Positions 1 through 9,408 of a stretch of 64,000 bases of DNA are shown piece after piece (within the stretch, counting starts at the first letter, position 1; the number at the start of each line of letters is the position of its first letter). The stretch spans positions 885,120 to 949,119 of the forward strand of contig NZ_JALKAS010000002.1 of the NCBI RefSeq assembly GCF_023015695.1, read 5' to 3'. This DNA is from Jannaschia sp. S6380. GTDB lineage: Bacteria; Pseudomonadota; Alphaproteobacteria; Rhodobacterales; Rhodobacteraceae. A program made the position numbers and the translations under genes. A model generated the notes under the pieces. The model ran no database searches and was not told where the DNA came from. It saw nothing but the letters and a program-made list of their open reading frames with translations.

Positions 1-1094
1 GTCGCGCCCCGGATCACGTCGTCCTCCATGTCGTGCACGACCACGCCGTTCTTGTCGGGCGTCAGGTCGGCCATCATGTGACGGATGTTGTTGCCGTAAA
101 GCGTGCTGGATTGCGCCGCCATCCGGCTCGGGAAGTCGGTATAGCCGATGATGGTGACGCCGTTGTCGGTCACGAATTTCTCGTCCGGTCGGGTCAACTC
201 GCAGTTTCCGCCCCGCTCGGCGGCCAGGTCGACGATGACCGATCCGGGCTTCATCGCCTTGACCATGTCCTCCGTCCAGAGAACCGGCGCCGGGCGGTTC
301 GGGATCAGCGCGGTCGAGATGACGATATCGATATCCGGCGCCAATTCGCGGAACTTCTTCAGCTGCCTGGCCTGGAATTCCGGACTGGACGGGGGCGCAT
401 AGCCGCCCGTTTCGGCCCCGTCGGGCAGTTCGCTGTCCTCGAACTCCAGGAAGACGAACTCCGCACCCATCGACTCGATCTGCTCGGCCACTTCGGGTCG
501 CACGTCGAACGCATAGGTGACCGCGCCCAGCGAGGTCGACGTCCCGATCGCGGCCAACCCGGCCACGCCCGCACCGATCACCAGCACCTTGGCCGGCGGC
601 ACCTTGCCCGCCGCCGTGACCTGGCCGGTGAAGAAGCGGCCGAAATTGTTCCCCGCCTCGATCACTGCGCGGTAGCCCGCGATATTCGCCATCGACGACA
701 GCGCGTCCATCTTCTGCGCCCGGCTGATGCGGGGCACCATGTCCATCGCGATGGCCGTCGCGCCCTTCGACTTGACCAGTTCCATCAACGCCTCGTTCGA
801 GGACGGATAGAAGAAGCTGATCAGCGTCTGCCCCTTGGTCAGGCGCTTGGCCTCGGTCTCGGTCGGGGGGCGGACCTTGGCGACGATATCGACCGCCTTG
901 AAAAGTGCCGCGGCCGTCTTCACGATCTCGACGCCCGCGTCCCGATAGGCCTGGTTGGTAAACCCGGCCGCCGCGCCCGCGCCCGTCTCGACGAAGACCT
1001 CGTGGCCCAGCTTCTGCAGATGCCCCGCGCTTTCCGGCGTGATCGCCACGCGGGCTTCGCCCTCATGGACCTCTTTCGGTGCGCCGATCTTCAT
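1..1094 (-). CDS. pntA: NAD(P) transhydrogenase subunit alpha, 3' end outside window
   Basis: This is the N-terminal 364 residues of the alpha subunit of proton-translocating NAD(P)+ transhydrogenase, which transfers hydride between NADH and NADP+ at the inner membrane. The protein starts MKIGAPKEVHEGEARVAI, the usual alpha-subunit N terminus. A Rossmann nucleotide-binding segment, VLVIGAGVAGLAA, lies near residue 170. The ATG is preceded by a good ribosome site (GGGGAG). The reading frame is open to base 1, so the C terminus is missing. I cannot tell whether this is the long PntA with membrane helices or the split PntAA type. It is divergent from the dehydrogenase gene that begins 103 bp away. 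Confidence 0.95.
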   Translation of the reverse strand, partial: MKIGAPKEVHEGEARVAITPESAGHLQKLGHEVFVETGAGAAAGFTNQAYRDAGVEIVKTAAALFKAVDIVAKVRPPTETEAKRLTKGQTLISFFYPSSNEALMELVKSKGATAIAMDMVPRISRAQKMDALSSMANIAGYRAVIEAGNNFGRFFTGQVTAAGKVPPAKVLVIGAGVAGLAAIGTSTSLGAVTYAFDVRPEVAEQIESMGAEFVFLEFEDSELPDGAETGGYAPPSSPEFQARQLKKFRELAPDIDIVISTALIPNRPAPVLWTEDMVKAMKPGSVIVDLAAERGGNCELTRPDEKFVTDNGVTIIGYTDFPSRMAAQSSTLYGNNIRHMMADLTPDKNGVVVHDMEDDVIRGA

Positions 1095-1197
1095 TGCATG
1101 CTCTCCCCGGGCGATGGCAGTGCTGTCGTCCTATCTGCGGCGCTCAGGATGCTCAAGGCAACAGGCGCCGTTGCGACACTTCATTGCGTACGGGGGA

Positions 1198-1950
1198 ATG
1201 ACGTTGGGGCAGTTCTTGAAGGGCAGGCACGCCCTGATCTCCGGCGGCGGCACCGGCATCGGTCGCGCCATCGCCGAAGCGCTGATGGTCGAGGGGGCAA
1301 CGGTTACCGTGACCGGACGGCGGGCAGGGCCATTGCAGACCGTGACCGGCGCCGCGCCGGTGGTCATGGACGTGGCGGATCCGTCCTCCGTCACCGCGGG
1401 CATCGCCACGGCCCGCGACCAAAACGGGCCCATCCATATCTGCGTCCCGAATGCCGGCATCGCCGTCGGTGCGTCCCTTGCCAAGACCGACGAGGAGATG
1501 TGGCGCGCCGTCATGGCCACCAACCTGGACGGCGCCTATCGCGTGATCCGTGCTTGCCTGCCGGACATGGACGATTGGGGACGGGTGATCGCCGTGTCGT
1601 CCATCGCAGGTCTGAAGGGGCTGAAAGGCGCCGCGGCCTACACCGCATCCAAGCACGGCCTGATCGGCCTCATCCGCGCGCTGGCCGCCGACCATCTGGG
1701 CCGAGGCGTCACGTTCAACGCCCTCTGCCCCGGCTATGTCGACACCGACATCGTCACCGACAACACCGCGCGCATCATGTCTCGGACCGGCATGTCCGAG
1801 TCCGACGCGCGCGAGGTCATGATCGGCGCGAATCCGCATCGCCGATTGATCGAGGTCGAGGAGGTCGCGGGCGCCGCGCTTTGGCTTTGCGGTGCGAACG
1901 CGCGAAGCGTGAACGGCCAGGCCATCCAAATCGCCGGAGGAGAGTTCTGA
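1198..1950 (+). CDS. Short-chain dehydrogenase/reductase (SDR)
   Basis: A 250-residue classical SDR oxidoreductase that uses NAD(P)(H). The cofactor motif SGGGTGIG is at residues 15-22, the NAG motif near 87, and the catalytic set is S135, Y148 and K152 (YTASK). I chose the ATG at 1198 because it places the glycine motif at the usual distance from the N terminus; the frame is open further upstream, but that would overlap the pntA promoter region. The TGA shares one base with the ATG of kynU, so the two genes are almost certainly co-transcribed. The substrate is unknown. Database names such as 3-hydroxybutyrate dehydrogenase or 3-oxoacyl reductase would be guesses. Confidence 0.9.
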   Translation: MTLGQFLKGRHALISGGGTGIGRAIAEALMVEGATVTVTGRRAGPLQTVTGAAPVVMDVADPSSVTAGIATARDQNGPIHICVPNAGIAVGASLAKTDEEMWRAVMATNLDGAYRVIRACLPDMDDWGRVIAVSSIAGLKGLKGAAAYTASKHGLIGLIRALAADHLGRGVTFNALCPGYVDTDIVTDNTARIMSRTGMSESDAREVMIGANPHRRLIEVEEVAGAALWLCGANARSVNGQAIQIAGGEF

Positions 1951-3137
1951 TGGACTGGTCCGCCTTCCGCGATCGCTTCCACCTGCCCGACGGCGTGATC
2001 TATCTCGACGGCAACTCGCTCGGCCCGCTGCCCAAGGCAACCGCCGACCGCGTCCGCCGAACGGTCGAGGAGGAATGGGGCGATGGCTTGGTCCGAAGCT
2101 GGAACGACGCCGGCTGGATGGACTGGCCGGCGCGCCTCGGCGACCGGATCGGCCGCCTGATCGGCGCACCGGCGGGGTCGGTCGTCGTCGGCGACACGCT
2201 TTCGATCAAGGTCTATCAGGCGCTCGCCTCCGCGCTCGAACTCAACCTCGGACGACGCGTGGTCCTGTCGGACAGCGGCAATTTTCCAAGCGATCTCTAC
2301 ATGGCCGAGGGGCTGATCGCCTCGCTCGGGCGGGGGCACGAAATGCGGATCGTCGCGCCCGAAGCGGTGGCGGATGCGATCGACGACGACGTGGCTGTCA
2401 TGCTGCTGACGCAGGTCGACTACCGTACGGGACGAATGCACGACATGGCCGACCTGACGGCACGGGCGCGCGCAGCCGGTGCCGTCACGGTCTGGGATCT
2501 GGCGCATTCCGCCGGCGCGCACGAGGTGAACCTGACCCGGGCCGGCGCCGATTTCGCGGTCGGCTGCACCTACAAATACCTGAACGGCGGACCCGGCGCG
2601 CCGGCCTTCATCTACGTCCGCCCCGACCTGCATGACCGTGTCCGCCCGGCGCTGTCGGGCTGGCTGGGCCATGCGGAACCCTTCGCGTTCGATGCGGCGT
2701 ATCGTCCCGGCGCGGGCATCGCGCGGATGCGGGTCGGGACCCCGGCCGTGCTGCAGCTCGCGGCGCTTGAAGCGGCGCTCGACATCTGGGACGACGTCGA
2801 CATGGCCGCGCTTCGGGCCCGGTCGCAGCAGCTTTCGGACAGGTTCGCCCGGGGCGTGGCGGCACGGTGTCCCGATCTGGCCCCTGCGCTCGACCCGCAT
2901 GTTCCGCGCGGCTCGCAATTCAGCCTGCGTCACCCGCAGGGCTATGCCATTATGCAGGCCTTGATCGCCCGCGGTGTGATCGGCGATTTCCGCGCGCCCG
3001 ACATCCTGCGCTTCGGCTTCACCCCGCTATTCATCGGCGAGGCGGAAGTCGATGGCGCGGTCGATCACCTGGCCGATGTTCTGGACACGCGCGCCTTTGA
3101 ACACGCGGAATTTGCCCGGCGCCGCATGGTGACGTGA
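1950..3137 (+). CDS. kynU: Kynureninase
   Basis: A 395-residue PLP enzyme that cleaves kynurenine to anthranilate and alanine in tryptophan catabolism. The N terminus carries the kynureninase signature YLDGNSLGPLP, and the pyridoxal lysine is K209 in the motif CTYKYLNGGPG. DLAHSAGA carries the PLP-ring aspartate. Length is typical for the bacterial enzyme. The start codon overlaps the stop of the preceding SDR by one base. Tryptophan dioxygenase and formamidase are not in this window, so the rest of the pathway must lie elsewhere. Confidence 0.93.
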   Translation: MDWSAFRDRFHLPDGVIYLDGNSLGPLPKATADRVRRTVEEEWGDGLVRSWNDAGWMDWPARLGDRIGRLIGAPAGSVVVGDTLSIKVYQALASALELNLGRRVVLSDSGNFPSDLYMAEGLIASLGRGHEMRIVAPEAVADAIDDDVAVMLLTQVDYRTGRMHDMADLTARARAAGAVTVWDLAHSAGAHEVNLTRAGADFAVGCTYKYLNGGPGAPAFIYVRPDLHDRVRPALSGWLGHAEPFAFDAAYRPGAGIARMRVGTPAVLQLAALEAALDIWDDVDMAALRARSQQLSDRFARGVAARCPDLAPALDPHVPRGSQFSLRHPQGYAIMQALIARGVIGDFRAPDILRFGFTPLFIGEAEVDGAVDHLADVLDTRAFEHAEFARRRMVT

Positions 3138-3231
3138 ATGGAACATATACCTTCGCATGCCGCGAAACGACTTTGCCCTCCGACGGACGTCCGCTAGCTC
3201 CTGACAGGAAAGGCCGCCACCGGAGACTGCG

Positions 3232-4509
3232 ATGCTGCGCGACCATCCCCTGCGCTACGAGTTGGCGAACGAGTTGCACGCGCGGCCCTTCCCGACCCTT
3301 CGCGCACCTTGCCGGGCCGCGTTCCTGGCCATCAAGCCTGAAACCGACGCCGCCAATCGCGACCGTGCCGCCGATCGCGCCCATCTGGAGGCGCTGCTCG
3401 ACCGGTTCGGCGCGGCGCACCCCGCGCCGGGGGCCACGCATTTCTTCGGCGCGCTGGGAAAGCACCGCCTGAAATGGGAGAGCCATACCGAGTTCGTCAC
3501 CTACACGCTCTTCACCGACAACGTGGCCGACCGCCCCTTCGACGGCAGCACCTTCGCCGATTTCCCGCCCGACTGGCTGGCCGAGGCGCCGGGCGTGACG
3601 CTGACGTCTGCACTGGTGCGGGTCGAGGCCGGGATCCAGCCCGCCGAGATCGACGGCAAGCTGAACGACTGGTTCTCGGCAGAGAGCCTGGCCGTCAGCC
3701 GCGTCCTGGACGACAGCGCGGTGATCGCCAGCGACTTCCGCATCGACAGCGCGGGGCATGTCCGCTTCGCCGTCTTCGCTGCCGAGGACACCGGCGAACG
3801 GCGCGTCGGCCGGATCGTTCAACGCCTTTGCGAGATCGAGACCTACAAGACCGTGGCGATGCTGGCCTTGCCGCGGGCGCGCGCGTTGTCGGCCGAACTG
3901 GCGCAGATGGATCAGACCCTGTCGTCGCTGGTCGGTGGTCTTCGCGCCGGCGCCGCGCAGACCGAAGAGACGCTGGCCGGCCTTCTGACCATCGGGTCCG
4001 ACCTAGAGTCGATGCTCGCGCGGTCGTCCTTTCGCTTCGGCGCGCGTGAGGCCTACGAGGCTCTGGTCGAGCAGCGGATCTCCGTCCTTCGGGAGACGCG
4101 TTTCGGCGGGCGACAGACCTTTGCCGAATTCATGATGCGCCGCTTTGATCCGGCCATGCGTACCTGCAAATCCGTCCAGCGCCGAATGGAAGCAATGGCC
4201 GAACGGGCCAAGCGTGCGGGGGATCTGCTGTCGACCCGCGTGAATGTCGACCGGTCCGAGCAGAATGCCCGATTGCTGCGGTCGATGGACGAACGGGCCG
4301 GGATGCAGTTGCGCCTGCAGCGCACGGTCGAGGGGTTGTCGGTCGTGGCCATCAGCTATTACGCGCTGGGTCTGGTATCGGCGCTGCTCTATCCGGTCGG
4401 CGCGCGGGCGGGCCTGACCAAGGAAATGGTGGCCGCGCTTGTCGTGCTCCCGGTGGTCATCCTCGTGTGGATGGTTGTCCAACGCATCCGTCGTGGCATG
4501 GGCAGCTAG
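3232..4509 (+). CDS. DUF3422 family membrane-anchored protein
   Basis: A 425-residue protein that I recognise as DUF3422 by its N terminus ([15 protein letters not shown]) and layout. A large soluble region contains charged helical stretches (about 220-370). Two hydrophobic segments near the C terminus (about 370-390 and 400-417) are followed by basic residues, so it is probably an inner-membrane protein with most of its mass in the cytoplasm. The function of the family is not established. The gene stands alone, 94 bp after kynU, and its stop overlaps the end of convergent argB by 4 bp. Confidence 0.85.
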   Translation: MLRDHPLRYELANELHARPFPTLRAPCRAAFLAIKPETDAANRDRAADRAHLEALLDRFGAAHPAPGATHFFGALGKHRLKWESHTEFVTYTLFTDNVADRPFDGSTFADFPPDWLAEAPGVTLTSALVRVEAGIQPAEIDGKLNDWFSAESLAVSRVLDDSAVIASDFRIDSAGHVRFAVFAAEDTGERRVGRIVQRLCEIETYKTVAMLALPRARALSAELAQMDQTLSSLVGGLRAGAAQTEETLAGLLTIGSDLESMLARSSFRFGAREAYEALVEQRISVLRETRFGGRQTFAEFMMRRFDPAMRTCKSVQRRMEAMAERAKRAGDLLSTRVNVDRSEQNARLLRSMDERAGMQLRLQRTVEGLSVVAISYYALGLVSALLYPVGARAGLTKEMVAALVVLPVVILVWMVVQRIRRGMGS

Positions 4510-5390
4510 GCGCCGTCCGCCTCCGCACGGATGAGGCTGCCGGCGCCGTGGCTGGTGAACAGTTCCAGCAGGACGGCGTTCGGCACCCGACCGTCCAGGA
4601 TCACGACGGCCCGGACCCCCGCGGCCAAGGCGTCGAGTGCGGTTTCCGTCTTCGGGATCATCCCGCCCGCGATCACGCCCGCCTCGGTCAGCTCGCGAAC
4701 CTTCGCCGCCGATAGCTGGGTCACCACCTCGCCTGTAGCGTCCTTGACGCCCGACACGTCCGTCAACAACAGCAGGCGATCCGCCTTCAGCGCCCCGGCG
4801 ATGGCCCCGGCCGCGGTGTCGCCGTTGACGTTGAACGTCTCGTCGGCCTCGCCCGTCCCGATGGGCGCGATGACGGGGATCATCTCGTCGCGGAACAACG
4901 AATGGAGAAGCGACGGATCGACCCGCGACGGGGCGCCGACGAACCCCAGCTCCGGATCGGCCTGGGTGCAGACCATCATGTCGGCATCCTTGCCGGACAG
5001 GCCAACCGCACGCCCGCCGGCCGAGTTGATGGCCTGCACGATCCGCTTGTTGACCTGACCGGCCAGGACCATCTCGACCACGCGGACCGTCTCGGCATCG
5101 GTGACGCGCTTGCCGCGCACGAATTCCGAGGTGACGCCGAGGCGCGCCAGCAGCTCGTTTATCATCGGACCGCCGCCGTGGACGATCACCGGATTGATGC
5201 CCACCGTCCGCATCAGCACGACGTCGCGCGCGAAGCTGGCCATCCCCTCGTCCGACCCCATCGCATGGCCGCCCAGCTTGATGACGACGACGGCGTCGTC
5301 ATAGCGGGTCAGATAGGGCAGCGCCTCGTTCAGGGTGCGCGCGATGGCGGCGTTGTCGCGGGTCATGGCGTCCTGGGTCCTCATCCTCAT
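4506..5390 (-). CDS. argB: Acetylglutamate kinase
   Basis: A 294-residue amino-acid kinase that phosphorylates N-acetylglutamate in arginine biosynthesis. The nucleotide motif KLGGHAM begins at K38, followed by the substrate loop VHGGGPMI near residue 70 and a C-terminal KTETALDAL segment typical of ArgB. The ATG overlaps the stop of engB by 4 bp (ATGA). An internal ATG eight codons later (MTRDN) is an alternative start. It is the last gene of the leftward yidC-MOSC-acetyltransferase-engB-argB run. Confidence 0.96.
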   Translation of the reverse strand: MRMRTQDAMTRDNAAIARTLNEALPYLTRYDDAVVVIKLGGHAMGSDEGMASFARDVVLMRTVGINPVIVHGGGPMINELLARLGVTSEFVRGKRVTDAETVRVVEMVLAGQVNKRIVQAINSAGGRAVGLSGKDADMMVCTQADPELGFVGAPSRVDPSLLHSLFRDEMIPVIAPIGTGEADETFNVNGDTAAGAIAGALKADRLLLLTDVSGVKDATGEVVTQLSAAKVRELTEAGVIAGGMIPKTETALDALAAGVRAVVILDGRVPNAVLLELFTSHGAGSLIRAEADGA

Positions 5391-6040
5391 TCCATCCCGG
5401 CTATGGTCGCACGCAGCGTTGCCATGCCCCAGCCCTTCTCGCTGCTGGTGACGATCAGCTCGGGGAACGCCGCCGGATGGGTCGCGAGAACCGCGCGAGT
5501 GCGGGCCAGCGCCGCCTCGCGCTCGGCCGCCTTCACCTTGTCGGCCTTGGTCAGCACCACCTGGAAGGTCACCGCGGACGCATCCAGCAGCGACATGATC
5601 TCCTCGTCGACGGGCTTGGCGCCGTGGCGGGCGTCAATCAGGACGAAGGCACGTCGCAAGCTCGGCCGGCCGGACAGATACGCCCGGAGCAGCGCCTGCC
5701 ACTTGGCGACGACGGCCACGGGCGCGTTGGCGAAGCCGTAGCCGGGCAGATCGACCAGGTAATGGCTGTCGGCCAGCGTGAAGAAATTGATCTCCTGCGT
5801 CCGTCCGGGCGTGTTGGACGCACGTGCCAGTGCCTTACGGCCGGTCAACGCGTTGATCAGGCTGGATTTCCCGACATTGGACCGGCCCGCGAAGCAGACC
5901 TCCAGCCTGTCCGACGGGGGCATGCCCGACATCGCGACGACCCCTTTCAGGAACTCGCCGCCGCCGGCGAACAGGCGCCGACCCGCCTCCTCCGCTTCGG
6001 GGCTGGGGGCGGGGACCTCGGGGAAGGGCAGGGCGTTCAT
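5387..6040 (-). CDS. engB: Ribosome biogenesis GTPase EngB/YsxC
   Basis: A 217-residue TRAFAC-class GTPase needed for assembly of the large ribosomal subunit. The P-loop GRSNVGKSS is at residues 52-60, the G2 region carries NTPGRTQ, G3 is DLPGYGFA and G4 is TKAD. I chose the ATG at 6040 (MNALPFPEV) because it overlaps the stop of the upstream acetyltransferase in an ATGA junction; the frame continues upstream but only inside that gene. The stop in turn overlaps the argB start, so translation is probably coupled on both sides. Confidence 0.95.
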   Translation of the reverse strand: MNALPFPEVPAPSPEAEEAGRRLFAGGGEFLKGVVAMSGMPPSDRLEVCFAGRSNVGKSSLINALTGRKALARASNTPGRTQEINFFTLADSHYLVDLPGYGFANAPVAVVAKWQALLRAYLSGRPSLRRAFVLIDARHGAKPVDEEIMSLLDASAVTFQVVLTKADKVKAAEREAALARTRAVLATHPAAFPELIVTSSEKGWGMATLRATIAGME

Positions 6041-6681
6041 CGGGCACTCTCCAGACGGGAGAGGTCGGCGCCGCGAATGGCGTCCAGGTTGCGCGTGATC
6101 CGTTCGCTGTCCCAGTCCCACCAGGCGATCTCCAGCAGGCGTGCCACGGTCTCCGCGTCGAAGCGGATGCGTATGATCCGCGCCGGGTTGCCGGCCGCGA
6201 CGGCATAGGCGGGCACGTCGCCGGTCACGACCGCGTGGGCCGCGATGATCGCGCCCGCCCCGATGGTGACGCCGGGCATCAGGACGGCATGGTCGCCGAT
6301 CCAGACATCCGCCCCGATTACCGTGTCGCCCTTGTGCCCCGTGTTCCAGCTCTCGGGGTCGAACCCCTTTTCCCAGCCATGCCCGAAGATGTTGAATGGA
6401 AAGGTCGAGAATCCGTCCATTGCATGGGTCCCGCCGTTCATGAAGATGCGCACGCCATGGGCCAGCGCGCAGAACGGCCCGATCGTCAGATGGTCGCCCG
6501 TGAAGTCGTAATGATGCATGACGTTCCGGTCGAAGAAATCCCGGGCGCCGTCGCGGTCATCGTAATAGCTGTAGGCGCCCACGGTGACGTTCGCGCGACC
6601 CTGCGCCAAGGTCCGCAGGAAGACGACTCCGTCATAGCTCGGCGCCATCGGTGCAAGCGTGTCCGGATCCGGCCCCGTCAT
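6037..6681 (-). CDS. CatB/Vat-like hexapeptide-repeat O-acetyltransferase
   Basis: A 214-residue left-handed beta-helix acetyltransferase of the xenobiotic (CatB/Vat) family. The catalytic histidine lies in the motif NGGTHAMDGFSTFPF, and the hexapeptide repeats run through GDTVIGADVWIGDHAVLMPG to the end of the coil. Family members acetylate chloramphenicol or streptogramins, but many chromosomal copies have unknown natural substrates, so resistance is not established here. I chose the ATG at 6681 because it overlaps the stop of the MOSC gene (ATGA). Its stop overlaps the engB start, so it is embedded in a housekeeping operon. Confidence 0.88.
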   Translation of the reverse strand: MTGPDPDTLAPMAPSYDGVVFLRTLAQGRANVTVGAYSYYDDRDGARDFFDRNVMHHYDFTGDHLTIGPFCALAHGVRIFMNGGTHAMDGFSTFPFNIFGHGWEKGFDPESWNTGHKGDTVIGADVWIGDHAVLMPGVTIGAGAIIAAHAVVTGDVPAYAVAAGNPARIIRIRFDAETVARLLEIAWWDWDSERITRNLDAIRGADLSRLESAR

Positions 6682-7412
6682 TGCAGGACGAGGGCGTCGC
6701 CGCGCGCGACGGGCCCCCCTTCGATGCAACGCAGATAGACGCCGAAATCCCGGTGACCCCAGCGCGACTCAAGTATCCCGAGGGTATCGGTGTCGATATG
6801 GCCCGTATCGGGGTTCGCCATCGTGGCCCGGCACCGGGTGATCGGCGTCTCGACGTGGAACCGGGCGCCGCCCACGGTCAGGTCGCGTCCGATCCAATCG
6901 AATTCGGCCCAAGGCGCCGCGTCCGCGATCCAGAGATTGCCGCGCCAGCGATCCCGGCTGAGCGTCTTGCCGGCGGCCGCCTCGACCGCGGCATGGCTGG
7001 CGAGGTTGTTCAGCGAAAGCGACGGAAAATCTGAATCGGTAAAGCCGCGCCCGGTCGCGCGGACGATCCCCACCGGCGCGGTGCGCGTCGGGTCGACCAG
7101 CGGCGCGATCCAGTCGAGGAAAGGCCGCCCGTCGCCATCCGGATCGAAGGTCAGGTCCGGGCGATCCGGGTGCCGCAGGGTAACGGTGTCCGAGCCGGTC
7201 TCGGCGGTAATGGCCATCAATGCGGGCGTCTTCGCGCCGCGCATGAAATTCGCGCACCGGACCCAGGTGCCGCCGTCGAGACGCGACGCCTCATGCGCGA
7301 CGGCCCAGACCCGGTCACCCGGCAGTGTTCCGCTTGCGGCAATGTCGAATCCGGCGACGGACTCGCGTCCGTGTCCCTTGATCGGGTGCCGCCAGATCTC
7401 GGTCAGTTTCAC
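6678..7412 (-). CDS. MOSC domain protein
   Basis: A 244-residue protein with the MOSC beta-barrel fold of molybdenum-cofactor sulfurases and related proteins. The N-terminal IWRHPIKGHGRESV matches the MOSC N-terminal strand region, and the C-terminal half contains DRWRGNLWI and a conserved cysteine in TRCRATMANPDTG, the usual MOSC cysteine site. It probably handles molybdenum-cofactor sulfur chemistry or reduces N-hydroxylated compounds; the substrate is not known. The start codon is GTG and overlaps the yidC stop (GTGA). Confidence 0.88.
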   Translation of the reverse strand: MKLTEIWRHPIKGHGRESVAGFDIAASGTLPGDRVWAVAHEASRLDGGTWVRCANFMRGAKTPALMAITAETGSDTVTLRHPDRPDLTFDPDGDGRPFLDWIAPLVDPTRTAPVGIVRATGRGFTDSDFPSLSLNNLASHAAVEAAAGKTLSRDRWRGNLWIADAAPWAEFDWIGRDLTVGGARFHVETPITRCRATMANPDTGHIDTDTLGILESRWGHRDFGVYLRCIEGGPVARGDALVLQ

Positions 7413-9274
7413 TTGCGACTCGACGGGGGCTTGCCGTCATTCGCGACTGCCGGCTTGCGCTTGAAGCTGCCCTTGATGTTGCCGAAAAGGTCCGGCTTGG
7501 CGCCGTGGCTGCGCATGATCGTGTACTGCTGCACGAAAGTGATCGTGTTGTTGGCGATCCAGTAGACGACCAGACCGCTGGCGAATCCGCCCAGCATGAA
7601 CATGAAGACCCATGGCAGCCAGGCGAAGATCATCGCCTGTGTCGGATCGGTCGGCGCCGGGTTGAGCTTCTGCTGCAGCCACATCGAGACGCCCAGGAGG
7701 ATCGGGAGAATGCCGATGAAGACCAGCGCCAGGATGCTGCCCGGTTCGGGCGCGGCGAAGGGCAGGAGGCCGAACAGGTTCATCAGCGAGGTGGGATCGG
7801 GTGCCGACAGGTCTTGGAAGGGTCCGAAGAAGGGGGCGTGGCGCAGCTCGATCGTGACGAAGATCACCTTGTAGAGCGAGAAGAAGATCGGGATCTGCAG
7901 CAAGATCGGCAGGCAGCCGGCGGCCGGGTTGACCTTGTTCTTCTTGTAGAGCTCCATCATCCCCTGCTGGAGTTTCTGACGATCGTCGCCGGCCTTCTCC
8001 TTCAGCTTCTCCATCTCGGGCTGGAGTTCCTTCATCCGCGCCATCGACACGTAGGATTTGTAGGCCAGCGGAAACAGGATCGCCTTGATGCAGAGAGTCA
8101 GCACGATGATGGCGATGCCCATGTTGCCGATCAGCGCGTTGAACCAGTGCAGCGCTGCGAAGATCGGCTTGGTCAGGAAATAGAACCAGCCCCAATCGAT
8201 GCTGTCGACGAAGCCCGCGACGCCCTGTTCGTTCTGGTAGGCGCGGATCGTCTCCCATTCCTTGGCGCCGGCGAACAGACGGGATTCGGTGTTCACGGTG
8301 GCGCCGGGGGCGATCTCGACGGCGCCGAGGCGCGTCTCGGTCTGGTAGATATCGGCGCGATCGACGTATTTCACCACTTCGGCGAAGGGCACGCCCGCGG
8401 GGGGGATCAGCGTCGTCATCCAGTATTTGTCGGTGAAGCCGATCCAGCCGTCCTGGGTGCCTTCGATGCGCTGGACGCGTCCGCCTTCGGCCTGGACGAG
8501 ATCGAGGTCGGTCATGTCGTCGTATTCGATCTCGGCCAACTCGCCGTCGGTGCGCGCGACGACTCCTTCGTGCAGGATGAAAAAGTTGACCGTCTCGGGT
8601 TCCCCATGACGCGCGATGAGGCCGTAGGGCGCAAGGCGGACGGGCGTATCGGTGGTGTTCTCAACCGACTGCGACACGGTGAACATGTAGTCGTCGTCGA
8701 CCGCGATGGTGCGCTGGAATATCAGGCCGGCACCGTTGTCCCAGGTCAGGACCAGGGGCGTATCGGGCGTCAGGGCCGCGCCCTCCGGCGCCTGCCAGAG
8801 GGTTGCGGCTGACGGGACCGCCTCGGTCGGGACGTCTCCGGCCGGCACCCAGCCATGCAGCGCGTAATAGGCGTCCGGCCCGCCCGCAGGCGACAGCAGC
8901 GTCACGATCGGCGAGTCGTCGTCCAGTGTCTCGCGGTAGTCCCTGAGCGAGATGTCGTCGATCCGGCCGCCCACGAGCGAAATCGAACCGGTCAGGCGCG
9001 GCGTCTCGACGGGCACGCGGGCCGAGGCGGCCACAGCGGCGGCGCGGCTCTCGGCTGGCGATGCCTCGAGCGCACCCGGTGCGACCGCGATCTCGCCCTC
9101 GGCGGACGGGGGCGGGACCAGGGCGCCCGGTTGCGGAGCAGAGATGCCGTCCGACGTGTCCCCCTCGACGATGTCGGGCGAGCGCTGCTCCGGCGGGAAG
9201 AGTACGAACCAAACCAGCAGGACCACGGCGCTGAGCACGGTGGCGAGGATGAGGTTCTTGTTCTGATCGTCCAT
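7409..9274 (-). CDS. yidC: Membrane protein insertase YidC
   Basis: A 621-residue inner-membrane insertase that places proteins into the membrane with or without SecYEG. An N-terminal helix (ILATVLSAVVLLVWFVLF, about residues 7-24) is followed by the large periplasmic domain of Gram-negative YidC (about 50-360). Five membrane segments lie in the C-terminal third, with the cytoplasmic loop KLKEKAGDDRQKLQQ and the conserved PAAGCLPILLQIPIF. I placed the start at MDDQNKN, the usual YidC N terminus. A promoter-like sequence lies just upstream. It is co-directional with rpmH-rnpA-yidD, though genes are interposed. Confidence 0.97.
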   Translation of the reverse strand: MDDQNKNLILATVLSAVVLLVWFVLFPPEQRSPDIVEGDTSDGISAPQPGALVPPPSAEGEIAVAPGALEASPAESRAAAVAASARVPVETPRLTGSISLVGGRIDDISLRDYRETLDDDSPIVTLLSPAGGPDAYYALHGWVPAGDVPTEAVPSAATLWQAPEGAALTPDTPLVLTWDNGAGLIFQRTIAVDDDYMFTVSQSVENTTDTPVRLAPYGLIARHGEPETVNFFILHEGVVARTDGELAEIEYDDMTDLDLVQAEGGRVQRIEGTQDGWIGFTDKYWMTTLIPPAGVPFAEVVKYVDRADIYQTETRLGAVEIAPGATVNTESRLFAGAKEWETIRAYQNEQGVAGFVDSIDWGWFYFLTKPIFAALHWFNALIGNMGIAIIVLTLCIKAILFPLAYKSYVSMARMKELQPEMEKLKEKAGDDRQKLQQGMMELYKKNKVNPAAGCLPILLQIPIFFSLYKVIFVTIELRHAPFFGPFQDLSAPDPTSLMNLFGLLPFAAPEPGSILALVFIGILPILLGVSMWLQQKLNPAPTDPTQAMIFAWLPWVFMFMLGGFASGLVVYWIANNTITFVQQYTIMRSHGAKPDLFGNIKGSFKRKPAVANDGKPPSSRK

Positions 9275-9325
9275 CGGAAAGACCTGTTGCGCGCGGAAGG
9301 GGTACGGTGTCGGGGGTTGCGCGCC

Positions 9326-9354
9326 GTTCAACAGACCGCGCCCCCGAACGTCAA
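9326..9354 (-). promoter_or_regulatory. Candidate promoter for yidC operon
   Basis: On the minus strand, TTGACG (-35, bases 9354-9349) is followed after exactly 17 bp by TTGAAC (-10, bases 9331-9326), about 50 bp before the yidC start. The match to the sigma-70 type consensus is good at -35 and fair at -10. Transcription from here would cover yidC, MOSC, the acetyltransferase, engB and argB. Confidence 0.5.
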
Positions 9355-9408
9355 GGCCAATCCAGCCCCGTGCGGCCGCCAGCCTATCGCGTCCGCCGCG
9401 ACGTCGGG

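Noticed and set aside
33..3137. A 1034-residue open frame on the + strand through the pntA region
   Set aside because: Its first two thirds are antisense to pntA or out of frame with the SDR, with Arg/His-rich composition typical of GC-rich shadows. Only its last part is real, as kynU.
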